A DNA stretch of 64,000 nt from Chinchilla lanigera (lineage: Eukaryota; Chordata; Mammalia; Rodentia; Chinchillidae), in contig NW_004955435.1 of the NCBI RefSeq assembly GCF_000276665.1, positions 1,570,380 to 1,634,379 of the forward strand. Reading direction: 5' to 3'. Position 1 is the stretch's first letter. Each line of letters opens with the position of its first letter. The position numbers and the translations under genes were made by a program. The notes beneath the pieces are model-generated. The model saw only the letters and a list, made by a program, of their open reading frames with translations, was not told the origin of the DNA and ran no database searches. This document shows, piece after piece, positions 23,367 through 34,580 of the stretch.

Positions 23367-24032
23367 CAGAGTGGAAGAAGGAAGACAAGATGGAAAGGAA
23401 GGACAGACTTTGGAAGATAAGAGAGCTAACTTCGGGGCCAAGAATGTGAAGCATTCAGAAACTGCAAGGTGGCCTAGGCTACACTGCAGCAATGCGTACT
23501 ACGTATAAACTCACAAAAGTCCTTTGCAGGTCCAAGGGGAGGCAAGGACCTGTGCAGATTCCTTGGGTGATGCTGGCCTTTTGATTTGGTCTTCATTGTT
23601 GTTTTGTTAGTTTTTTTAATTCAAAAAAAGAAGCATGTGGGAGTGACATGGATCACTTCCACCCAGGCCCATGGGCCAGAGCCCTGCGCGGGACCTACGT
23701 GACCACAGGGGAGAGGGGAGGGGTCAGCTGCGTTCTCAGGGAGGCGAGGAGACTAAACACGGAGCTCACTGGAAGCACCTGTGACAGCAAGCCTGCCGGT
23801 ACCAAAGCCAAGGAAAGGCAGCTGGGAGAGGGAGCACAGGAAGGCACATCACGGGCAGAACCAGCACAAATACACGCGGTGAGCAGGCTGGGTCTGTGAG
23901 AGATTTTCCTCTTCACAGCGTCTTGCATTTTCACTTGGTATCTGTTATGTTCCGGTGCATAAGAGAGCTCTTGGAGAGTGTGGTTCCTCCTTCCGACTCT
24001 GTTTCCGGCACTTTCCAACTCTGTTTCCGGCA

Positions 24033-24181
24033 CTCTCTGTCTCTCTCTGCCTCTGTGTCTCTCGCTCTGTCTCTCTATCTCTCTCCTTTTATGTCTCTCT
24101 CTCTGTCTGTCTCTTTGTGTTTCTCTGTGTGTGTCTCTCTATCTCTGTCTCTCTGTCTCTGTCTCTCTGTCTCTCTCTGTC

Positions 24182-24229
<48 letters not shown>
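24033..24229 (+). repeat. (CT)n / (TCTG)n pyrimidine-rich microsatellite
   Basis: About 200 bases of CTCT and CTGTCT units ending in a perfect CT run (24189-24229). It is preceded by two near-identical copies of a unit containing 'aactctgtttccggcact' (23994-24034). Open frames of 99-177 codons here are compositional artefacts. Confidence 0.95.
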
Positions 24230-24232
<3 letters not shown>

Positions 24233-24254
24233 TGTACTAAAACACATACACTGA

Positions 24255-24357
24255 GGGGCTGGGGATTTAGCTCAGTGGCAAAGCACCTGCCTGGCAAGCG
24301 CAAGGTCATGAGCTCAGTTCCCGGTACCGGAGAAAAAACAAAAAAAAAAAACAACAA
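24255..24357 (+). mobile_element. Young ID SINE, sense, with 17-bp perfect duplication
   Basis: Full ID body with intact pol III A and B box regions and a tail of A with C interruptions. It is flanked by the perfect 17-base duplication taaaacacatacactga (24238-24254 and 24358-24374). This is the clearest recent insertion in the window and inserted just after the CT microsatellite. Confidence 0.96.
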
Positions 24358-24918
24358 TAAAACACATACACTGATTAGACAGGACCTCTCCCCACCCACA
24401 TTAACCTGGACCCTAAGAGGAGAAAGAGAGATCCAAATGTCTGCTGATGTGCAACACTTCTTAAAACTCAATGAGAAATATCAGGGACGGCTGGATATCC
24501 CGACAAGTTAGCTGCCCTGAAAGGAGTCTTCATTTTCATCCCAATGGATAAAGAAAGCATGGCAGCTTTGACTATGAATTACTAATTAATGTGGGTCAGG
24601 TTGGTATATCTAGAAAAAATTATGGCAGAGTTGTTCCTTTTGGTAACCTAAACTCTTAACGGAATTAGCCACACAATTCATTCTCTAAAATTTCTCAGTA
24701 TCCAAATCTCACCAGCTCATAGCCGATCTCCAAACCATTACATAACTTCAGCCTGCAGGATCCTTGGACTAGAACTAGTTCTCTTTTTCTGGCCATACAT
24801 TTCTAAGCAGCATACGAGAATTTTTAATGCCTTAGTATTAACATCCTGTGGTCTAACATCACGCAAAGTGTCTCAGCTAGTTCACCATAGTGAAAAAGCA
24901 ACTTCCCAAATCCAAGCG

Positions 24919-24962
24919 GCTTAAAATAATAAACATGTAAGCTTAAAATAATAAACATGTAA
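24919..24962 (+). repeat. Perfect tandem duplication of 22 bp
   Basis: The unit gcttaaaataataaacatgt plus aa occurs twice head to tail without a mismatch, so it is a recent slippage event. Confidence 0.95.
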
Positions 24963-25344
24963 CACTGGCAGCTGCCGGGGCTTAGCTCAATCTTCTGTTT
25001 GCAGGACTCAGAGTTAGGTTATATTTCACATTAGCAGTAGCTCCTGATTGCGATACACCATTCTCACAATAGAGAGAAAAAAGTGAGTATACTAACAAAA
25101 GCACACAGCGCCTCTTCAATCTTTTCCTCAGATGTAGCAGGAGTCATGTCTACTCTCGGATCAAGGACTCAAGTCAGTCCTATGGCCCAGAATGAAGAAG
25201 AATATTCCCCACCCACAGGATACGCCAGAAGTTACACGACCACAGGTAGGAAAAGAAAATCCTCTTATACAGAAAGAGTAGTGAATATTTCAGAACAAAA
25301 ACCTGTAAGTAACTAATGCTGAATCTTTCTCATCTTAATATCCC

Positions 25345-25390
25345 TAGGGCCTAGCACAGGTGTCCAATGAATATTTATTAAATTACATTG
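25345..25390 (+). repeat. L2 LINE 3'-end fragment
   Basis: 'ctagggcctagcacaggtgt' followed by 'ccaatgaatatttattaaat' matches the L2 3' end (CTAGCACAGTGCC...CAATAAATATTTGTT). Confidence 0.5.
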
Positions 25391-28228
25391 AATATTCATT
25401 GTATTGAATGAATATATCATTTCAATGTAAGTCAGTCATCTGAAAGAAAGAGTAGTACTGTTATATCTATCACCTCTATTATCACTGTAGTATTTTAATT
25501 AGCTATGTAGGACTAGTACTTACCATGCATTCTACTTAGAACAATAGATTTTATTGATTACTTCTAGTTTAACAATCTGAAAGAGAAGATAATAGCAAAT
25601 AATTTTTAAAAGACTCTAGCCTAGGTGTTCATTTATTAACATGTAAACTCAATTTTCTTTGGAAATTACTGTTGCTAATGCCAATCAAGCCCGGAAAAAA
25701 GTAGGACTTGTTTTTCTGAAACTTGTCTCTGAGATTTAAAATAATATTTCTTCTACTAGAAACACTTTTAAGGGAAACACCAGAAATGATAGGTGGTGTG
25801 ATGAATGAGACTCCCTTTCTACAGTGAACCCAGAAAGTACAAGTTGGCATGAATTTGTTGTTTTTGAAGGCAGTCACTAAAGTAGTCACAAGGTTGGAGT
25901 ACAAAATGAAGATTGCTTGTTCAGCCTGGATGAGCTCAAAATATAATAAAAGTTTGGGATGGACAAGTGTTGGATATGCTGCTTTTGGATAAGAGTTTAG
26001 GCAAAATGAAATTCTGAGACTCTGCCAGCTACCTCTTAGGAATCTGAGGATAGAGGCTACGCTACAGTACGCTCCACTATCACAAAAATCACTCATTTTA
26101 ATTTGCATCCATTTCAGGAGTTGGTCACGGGCAAATTCACACATCCAGAAACTGGCTTTTCTTCAAAGATACCAGCACGCTCCACATTACATTACAAGAA
26201 TCAGGACTAATACCTTTATCCTGTAAAACAATGCAGTCCCTTCCTAATTGCAACTGGAAATTGTACCAAAGTTATCATTTGTGCTCAGTGAGTTTGTGAA
26301 TTAATTCATTATGCTATTAAAATCCCAGCGTCTCTTATCACCTGCGCTTTGAAGACTCTAGCTGCATTAACAGCGCTGCCCCCGTCAGCTTCCAGACAAC
26401 TGCAGGAGCTGGAGGCAGCTGAGAAGTGAATCCTTGAACTGAGAAATTCCACCTAGGGGAGGAGATGCAGCTTTGACTTGCAAACAGGGCCCAGGAACCC
26501 AGCAGAGCTATCTGGAGAACCACCTGAACCATTGATCCATAAAACCATCATGAAAGTCAATGTCTCCTCCAGCACAGATCAGAACCAGGCTTGATAAAAC
26601 GCTGTCGGTGACGATAACCTTGTACTCTGAGCGTGGACAAGACTAAGGTATCGGTCGTGCCTTACTTGGAGGAAATCTCTTGCAAACCCTACCTGAAAAT
26701 AGTAGTCAGGAAAGCCAAGCAAGCCCCTTGTTTTGAGATCGCTTTCTAAATATATGTGACTTATGCATTTAAAGTTTGATATTACCTTTGAGGAAAAAAG
26801 CCAGTATTGCTGATTAAAAGAATATTTATTTTCTCTGCCACCAGAAGCCTCACCCATTTGCCTGGCTGCTAAGCTATAATTAATTTGCTAGTGTGCGCTG
26901 CCTGTCCCGAGATTCCACCGAGCCACACTAGTCTTTCTCATTAAAATGAATCCTGAAGGCACTTTGTTATTGTTTAGTCTCAGAGAAATATTGACAGTGG
27001 ATTTCTTTTTCCCTTCATCAACACCATTGTTTTATAAACGCTACATATAAAAGAATTTTTGCACACGTTTGAAGTATTTCTTATCAATAATTCATTCAAA
27101 ATCACAAAGGAGCAAAAAAGCTGGGTGGCTGAAGCCATAGCAATGTTAGGAAAGCACATTTGCTTTTAAATCTTCATATTACTGAGTAAAAGCTTCACAG
27201 AAGGACCAACACCCACCAGTCCACCCGCTTCTCTTTGTGCGCAGTGCAGCTGCGCCTTTTAACCCAGCTTTAGGGGTTGTTTCACCAGCGTGCGGATGAC
27301 AGGGCCAGGGTGTGGGCACGTACACCTCCTTTTTTGTTTATTAAGATGCCTCTTGAAAGAGCAGAGCACCTGTGGGGTGTTCTAACTTTGCCTGAGGTCA
27401 TGGATAATTATCTCTTAATACTGAGGTTAGGTTTGCCTTGTTTTTTCCTACGACCCCTGGGAAAGGGATTATCCCTACTCTGACATTCACTGCATCACTG
27501 AATCTGTTACTGCTACAAAATAAATATTAAATCATGAGAATTATATGAATCCTGCTACGAAGGTTATCCGCTTACGAAAATGAGAGTAAAATTGAAGCCT
27601 ATTACACATTTGCCAAAGATATTCTCCACAGAACTCAGATACAAAAATTCAGACTATTCATTTTATTCTTAATGTCAGATGGAAAGGCCACACCATTTAA
27701 TTATTCCAACCATAGGTTAAAGAAAACAGCCACTAGCTCTTTCGATAAAACACACTCCTAGCGTCTTCACTGATTGCAAAGTTAATAATGCCAGTGGTTT
27801 TCTATGTCAAGGCACTGAGTTTTAAAATTACCGAACCTTATTCCTAAGGTCTACCGTGATGCTGAAATGTTAGAGAGTGCGTGTAAGAAAGATTTACTTT
27901 CTTGAGGTTATTAGAAATCTTAGAGATAATGTTTTAAAGACTACAAAAAGGGAAATTAAAACATGGTTAAAGAATCCTGCTTATAAATTTAAACCTTAAA
28001 TGTTATCTCTTGACACACAAATAAACCCATTTAAACTTCTTCGGGGAATTACAAGGTTGAACATCCTTCTGTGTCTACTCATTATTTGAAAGCAATGAAA
28101 TCTCATTTAACCTGAAAGAAATCTTTAATACCACTTTAACTTCTTATCCACAACCAAACATAAAATTGTGCAAACTAGTAATTTAGTTAAAAAATTAGTC
28201 ATAGTATTATAATTTACCTTTTGGTCTT

Positions 28229-28382
28229 CTTGTTTTGGAGACAGGGTCTTGCTATGCAATTCAGACCTGCCTCGAGGGCCTCAGACTCACTATGTAGCCA
28301 AGACTGGCCTTGAATTTGTGGAAATCCTCCTGCCTCTGCTTCCTGAGTACTGGGATTACAGATGCGCACTGCCACACTCCGT
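28229..28382 (-). mobile_element. B1 SINE (7SL-derived), antisense
   Basis: Reverse-complement B1: 'ttttggagacagggtcttgc', 'ctcactatgtagccaagact', 'ggccttgaatttgtggaaat', 'ctgagtactgggattacaga'. It includes the 7SL-like right end and the rodent-type internal duplication. Moderately diverged; no clear duplications. Confidence 0.88.
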
Positions 28383-28630
28383 TCCTTCTTACCTGCTACA
28401 AAATATCTTTCAGGTTTTCCTTTTCACTTAGAGTAATCAAAACTTTCTGGCTTATTTCATTTCCTTGATTGGAAAACAGACTGAGAACTTTTAGGGTATG
28501 ACTGCTAAAGAGAATTAAAGTCAGGCTAACTTTTCACAGCTAAAGGCAGGAAGGGGAGCTCATCCTCTCAGCTGTTCACTTAGTGCTGAGTTCTCAGCAA
28601 TGGCACCGTCAGTTCTCTAAAAAAGCAATG

Positions 28631-28713
28631 TTGCTCAGCCTGGGTTTCAATTTGTTATTTTCCTCCATCTCCCAAAGTGCTGTGATTACAAGCGTGCACT
28701 GCCACACCCTGTC
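28631..28713 (-). repeat. B1/7SL-derived SINE fragment, antisense
   Basis: 'gctcagcctgggtttcaa', then 'tctcccaaagtgctgtgatt' and 'acaagcgtgcactgccacac' are the antisense 5' half of a B1-type SINE. Confidence 0.7.
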
Positions 28714-28984
28714 TCCAAATAATAAAAGGACTGGGAATGTAGGTTAGTGGATTCACAGATGATTCATACTTCATCATGTATAGAAACATCAAAATTCAAA
28801 AGCTTTACACACTGAGAAACATGAATAGATTAAAACTATATTAACTCAAGAATAACAGAAATAAATGGTGAGCATTCATCAATGGTCTACAAAGTAAGCT
28901 AAGCCAAATACACATTATTGTTTTCGATTAGGTATTAGTTTGGGATAGAAAGACATATACTGATCACATTCTCTCACAGTAGCT

Positions 28985-29190
28985 CAAAGATGATAGCTGT
29001 CATTCACTGAATAACTACTGCAATGCCAATACTATTCTAGAGATTATATATATATATGAGTTATATACATAACACACATATGTGTACTTGTGTATATACA
29101 TGTAAAATCGTCAATCTTACAACAATCTTTTGAGATTTGTACTTCTATCCCCATTTTCCAGTGAGGAAAACCAAAGCCCAACACTATTTT
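28985..29190 (-). repeat. MIR SINE fragment with AT-rich insertion
   Basis: Antisense MIR motifs 'cactgaataactactgcaat' and 'ctatccccattttccagtga' followed by 'ggaaaacc', separated by a TA/CA-rich simple stretch (29044-29103). Confidence 0.6.
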
Positions 29191-29195
29191 ATTTA

Positions 29196-29349
29196 GCCAA
29201 GGACAGTGGCGCACAACTGTAATCCCAGAAATTTAGCGATTTAGAAAGGCCCTATCTCAAAATAAAATAAAGCAAAAAAACAAAACATAAAAAGGGATGC
29301 AAGTGCAGCTCAGTGCAAAGGCTCTGGGGTCAATCTGGAAAAATAAAAT
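29196..29349 (+). mobile_element. B1-dID composite SINE
   Basis: The left part (29196-29270) is a truncated B1: 'gccaaggacagtggcgcaca', 'actgtaatcccagaaattta', 'ggccctatctcaaaataaaa'. The right part (29292-29349) is ID-like: 'aagggatgcaagtgcagctc', 'agtgcaaaggctctggggtc', then 'aatctgg' and A-rich tail. This B1-plus-ID order is the B1-dID architecture described from several non-muroid rodent families, and supports the host assignment. Confidence 0.75.
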
Positions 29350-30349
29350 TGTTTGTAGCCAAAGTGACAGGGCCTAAATTTGAATCCATGTATGTCTGAT
29401 TTAAACCTTGTGTCCTTAACCATTACTAGGTAATAAGATTATCAGAAATCTTAATAGTTGATGGAAAAGACACATTCATAAAATATGCATAGATATTAGT
29501 AGTCAGTGTCCATCAAAAAGATGTCTTCTGCAAATTTTTACATTTGGCTCTACTTGGTTTAATTTTTTTAAATCATCAGCTTTAAGATTTATTTTCTAAA
29601 TTTCCATCTGAGCAATCTGAGAACAGAAAGCTAATATATTGGACTACTAAATCTGTTTTGAGAAAGCTCAGCACACAGGAATAATGGGACCAGATTAGAC
29701 TGCTTTAATATAGACAAGCATAAAGGGAATGATTTATCTTTATCCTGGTCATAGTAAGAAAAAAAATTCCACACGCATTAGATATCGTGAGAAATCTGTT
29801 CTCAAATCAGTGGTTAGATGCATTGTTCAGGTGGGGGAAAGAGCTGTGCCACTGTGCTTTGCAACTGCCAGGTAATATCTACAATATGAAAGGTTTCCAG
29901 ACTGTGAGATAGCTCTTACGGTGTTTAACTAGTTAGGGAATGTATCAAATTAAGCTGGAGAACCTTTCTGAAATTATATGCACACAAGCTCCATCCTTCT
30001 GAGTGCCCCGTGAACCCCAGGTAGCTCCACAGCTACCTTGATGTGGTAAAGCTGTTCAGCAGCTTCAGCTGACGTATTTTGAAAATGCTTCCTAAGTGAT
30101 GCTGGTACATTTCTCTATGCACTGAATCTCTATTCATGGTTCTGACCCAGCTTTCCCCAGTATTCCACATAAATGCCATTTTTCTACATATACTAGGGCT
30201 AGGAAACAGTAGTCATAAACATTACACAGTGGGAGAAAGACCTCAATGTATCTTTTGCATATAGTGGTCAAAGCTGAGCAGTACCTAAGCTTAAGTATCC
30301 TGGCATCAAATCAAAAAGTGAGAAACCAGGATTTAAAGTAAACATTGTA
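29350..30349. other. AT-rich unique sequence
   Basis: No gene or clear repeat recognised. A possible very old MER5-like remnant near 29950-30110 is too weak to call. Confidence 0.35.
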
Positions 30350-30520
30350 ATAAACGAGTTAAAAGCTAAGATTTTGGAGCCGGACAGGTTTTGTTTGAAT
30401 CTCTCCATTATTCCTTACGTGGCTTTGGACTTCGGTAAGCCCAGAGACCTTGGTGACCAAGGCTTCTCAAGCTTCAGCTCTCTCGTCTGTGAAATGGCAC
30501 AGCGCGTGTTCTTCAACTGA
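30350..30520 (+). repeat. MIR SINE
   Basis: Sense MIR: 'ttggagccggacaggttttg', 'tttgaatctctccattattc', 'gtggctttggacttcggtaa' and 'tcgtctgtgaaatggcacag'. Confidence 0.65.
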
Positions 30521-33500
30521 AATCTCCACTCCTCCGATTCCAGTTGTGCAGCACTGGGTTGACATTTAGTCTCTCTGTGTATAAATTGTTTTCATCTGCA
30601 AAAGTGCGCAACAGTAATAGGTCTTTCACAGAACGGTAGAGGTTAATGAGTTCATATACGCCAAATGTTTAAATACGTGGTTTACTGTTGACTTCAGTAA
30701 ATCTTACCTATTATCTACTATCTTTTTACAACTGATATTATGCATGCTGTCCTACTTATTTTATAGGAATCATAGGAGTCCCCTCCTGTGGTGAGTGAAA
30801 AATCATTCTACTAACTGAAACTCCAACAAAATATTAGCTAACATTTTTATTGTTATCAGCCAGTAGCCCACAAAGCATTGGTGTAAATGTAAACTTAGAA
30901 TTTAATAACATTTCTAATTAATGTGTAGTTAAATCATTTACCAGGTGTGTTTGGGAACTTGACGTTAATGTATTACTAAGAATTTGCGTGTGTGTTACAA
31001 ATATATGTGAAGACATTCACATTTGCAGGAATATTTAGAAAAACAACCAAAAATGACAAATTTCAAAGCAGCTTTTTAAATGAACTGCATTTCTAGACTT
31101 CCAATGGAGAAGGCAGACAATTGGTTTTGTTTTCATGTTTATCTTCCAGGTCAGACCTGGAACTGTTTTTAATTAACTTTACTGGTAGAAGAAAAAAATC
31201 ATTGGTACACGGACAGTAACACCTCAGAATGACGTCCTTAAACCATGCCCATCAGAGATGACTGGACAGCCACCACTAGCTGAAGCGTATTCTTAAAAAC
31301 ACGGCCTCAAGTTGCACTTTTAAAGTCCTGGCTGCTATTTTTTAAATTTCCAATTCATCCACAACGAACTTCTCTTTATCTACTGCTTAATGAGCAACAG
31401 TCTCATTCATGTTTGAATCCCCTTGAACATTTCAACAACAGAATGACTGCATTAGCTTTTTGCTGTGCTTTCTCTTTTGTCCCTCACACACACAGCCTGC
31501 TGAAATTCCAGTGATGCAACTGAAATGTGTGCAGGCCAATACTTTCAGGTTGGCGTATGCATAGAATGGTTTTTGTAAATGTACCAGGAGAAATCTGGTA
31601 CCAAAAGTATCTTGAAAAAAAAAAAAAAAGTATCTTGAGAAGACTCTTTCTCCATATTTTATCATAGTCTCCACCCAAAGAAAAGTCAGACTGCCTCAAA
31701 ATATATTGGATTTACTGAACTGTGTCTTCAAAGAAAGGTTGTTTTATGAAGGAAAGGAACTAGCTTTGCTTTTTTCTGATCAGAAGATTATCTAGTTTGA
31801 AGTGAACTGTTATCTCAAAATAAATGAGAAGCAGCAATAGAAGCTCAGTGAAAACCCAAGAGACAGTGCTGGCTTTGAAGTGCAAGTGCAGGCAGCATCT
31901 CACAACGTGTAAATGTCTGGCAAGACCGTCCGACAAAGGTCTCCTTCAGGGCTGTGAAGCATGGCAAGCCTTCAGCCTGTTAGATAGCCATCAACGTTTC
32001 CAAAAAGGAAATTTGTTTTCACATGCCCTGGGGTATTGACGATACATTTAATTTCACTGGGACCAAAAACTAGAGGAATGAAATTTTTAAAAATTGTTGG
32101 TTTTCAGTAGAAATGCAGTTATATTTCTCACAATCACCTCCAAATAGATTTTAAGAAACAATCAACATCACTGAGTAGGAAAACAGGTGTATAAAGCCTA
32201 ATCTTAAAAAGACCCCTCAGAGTAAACAACTTAAAGCTAAGAGTGATTGTGAAACAAAAAGCCGTAAGAACTTTTTCTTAACTACACAAGTTAGGTATTT
32301 AAGATGTCTAGTCTACCTCTAAAACAATTTCACAGTTACTTTGGTCTAATATATCCACAAGAAAATAGAAGTTCAGGTTACCATAGATTAAAAATGGATC
32401 GTGCCATTTAGACTTGCCAACCTTTACCAAAAGAATGAGTCTTATTCTTAAAAAGGAAGAAAAAAGCTATAGCTACTCCAAACCTATATGTTCTACTTCT
32501 TCCTAATAGCTCCTCTAAGAGCCTGCCTTTCAAAGGGCTGAGGTTATCCCCAGGACTTAGATCATGTGGCTTTAGAACAAAATAAAAAGTCTTTAAAATT
32601 GTCTTTCTTTTTTAAAGGCAAAATTTCTATTGAAAAAAAGAATTGTATGGCTCCTTCTCCCACCCTGAAAAGGGAGAAGTACCCTGAATGCAGGAAATAC
32701 TTCACAACTGAAAAGAAAATAACTTTGAAATTTTCCCCAAATAACTTTATGAAGAAAGAAGGAAAGCTAGAACTGTCATATACAAAAGAATAATTTTTCT
32801 GCTCAAGGTAAAAGTACTCTGTGATTGGGCTCAATTTAAACTTGGACTTTCAACCACATTTTTGCTCCAGGAAATAATATGTTAAAGAATGGAAAAGAAG
32901 CCAATTTAAGACATCAACATTTAATTCTCATTACCAAAATTATAATCAAGGAAGGGAGGACTTCTAAAATTAGAGTTCAAAATAACCATTGAGCTGAACT
33001 CATCCTCAAAGGCAGTACTAAGCGTTTAATTAGGCTATTTCTGCGAGGAGAAGGCTGGTAAATCAATATAATCTAATAAGCTTTTGGCCTGGGCAAAGGA
33101 AGAATGATCACAATTGCTTGCCATGTATTTACTCTTCAGGCCTTTTTTGGGCAAGTTCCACTAAAGAACAATGCAATCAAAGGGGATGGAGCAGAGAAAA
33201 TTTTTTAATGGAAGAATTCTGGCTTCAGGATACTGCGTTATATACAGAAGATATATAAACCGTCTTTGAAAATTCTCCCTATTTATTTTGAGCTTCATAA
33301 GTTTGATAAATGACTGCTTTTTCTCCAACCTATTAAACAGAAAGAACAAGATGACCTGAACATTCATGGCTTTAAAGTACAGCACGCGAATCTGTGAAAG
33401 TTAGCAGGTTTTCTGATTTGATTCACTATAGTACAAAGAGGATTTGGCTTACACTGCAGCAAGGCGAAAATATCCTTAAATAAATCACTTTGCCTCTCCA

Positions 33501-34204
33501 GGTCTCCTTTCTTTCTTAAACCAAAAAGTTAGGTTAAATATTTCCCAACCTTCACTGCTTTAGGAATTTGGAGCGTGTGTGTAGGGGTGCCGTTGCTGTT
33601 GCTCTTGTTGGGGGAGGAGGTTGCTTGCTCAGATCTTCCCAGCAGAAAGTCCCGTACAAGGTTCACGGTGAGGTGGACTTCAGTTTGCTTAACCAGGAAC
33701 CCTGGGTACCAGGGCCACCTCAGTCTAATACACTCCCAATTATTTTAACAGTGAAATGAGGACAAGTTTTGCTGTCGTTTCCGTGTCTGTAAAAATAAGT
33801 GACTCTGGGCAGAACTGCAGACGGAAAAGGCTAACTGCCTCTACCCTGTCCCCTGCACTTCTCATTTTCTCAGCCGAATGCCCCACCTCTAATAGCTTCT
33901 CCGCCACCACATCTGCCTCTAGGGGCCCTGGTCACAGAGAGGTCATTTTTCCTGGTTGTACTTTTTACGCTGCTGCACTGGGGTGACTACCACACGATGA
34001 CACATGGAGACGAAGTCTCCCCAGTGGCAAGGACAGCATCTGGAGCCGAACTCACCTTAGATGACTCAATCCCCAACTTCCTGTCACATCTGATTTGAAA
34101 TACAAATTCTAGATTTCCCAATCTGAAATTGCACTTGTCGTAGACCTTCAGGGACTATCTCATCCGATTCCCCAAACTCCATTGAGCACAATAATTACTG
34201 AGCT
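30521..34204. other. Long AT-rich unique stretch
   Basis: No gene recognised. A few frames of 60-90 codons lack features. Apart from the poly(A) insertion at 31603-31640 I see no young repeat, a notable contrast with neighbouring segments. The stretch 33000-33160 resembles conserved non-coding sequence by composition only. Confidence 0.35.
31603..31640 (+). mobile_element. Orphan poly(A) insertion with target-site duplication
   Basis: The sequence agtatcttga occurs immediately before and after a pure A run (31615-31629). This looks like a target-primed reverse-transcription product in which only the poly(A) tail was copied. Replication slippage is an alternative. Confidence 0.55.
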
Positions 34205-34432
34205 CCTTGCTTATGTTTGCAGTGTGTAATGATTACGTTTGTGGTAGGGAGTTCGTACATGTACAAAGTACATTTTAATTCTTTTTCCATCTTCTCCTTC
34301 CTCCCTCCCTGCTCCTTCCGACTCTTAACCTCCTCATTTGCAAAAATTCTATCTTTATTGTTTCTTTCTTCAATTCTTTTTCCTCTCCCTTCTCCTTTCC
34401 CTCCCTCCATTTCTTGTTTCACCTCTTTAAAA
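34205..34432 (-). mobile_element. L1 3' UTR fragment, antisense
   Basis: Reverse complement of the same L1 3' UTR seen in sense at 50461-50632. Shared in order are a polypurine block (pyrimidine here, 34285-34320), 'attaaaatgta', 'tgtacatgtac' and 'cactgcaaa' (as complements). The end nearest 34205 is the L1 3' end; the expected poly(T) is lost. Confidence 0.7.
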
Positions 34433-34449
34433 ATGTATATTCATAGGCC

Positions 34450-34580
34450 TTACTCTTAGAAATTCTGATTCATTTAGTCTTGGTGGGAACTCAGGAATAT
34501 ACTTTCATAATAAGGTTTTCAGGGATGTGCAGAAGGAGGCTTCTAGGAGATTCAGTTGTGTTCTTTGAGAAACTCTAGTT
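34450..34580 (-). mobile_element. MER5A-like hAT MITE, antisense
   Basis: 'agaaattctgattcatttag', 'tcttggtgggaactcagg' and 'tgtgttctttgagaaactct' correspond to the reverse complement of MER5A. Confidence 0.55.

Larger units (their letters stand above)
24375..28228. other. Long unique stretch, no gene recognised
   Basis: Mostly AT-rich unique sequence. It holds a minus-strand open frame of 171 codons at 25629-26144 whose translation has no domain I recognise, and a short plus-strand frame (25083-25316). Neither has coherent splice or codon signals. Parts (26860-27110) read like conserved non-coding sequence, but that cannot be judged from one genome. Confidence 0.35.

Noticed and set aside
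23978..24511. 177-codon plus-strand frame, the longest in the window
   Set aside because: Nearly all of it is translated CT/TCTG microsatellite followed by the ID SINE, so it is a composition artefact.
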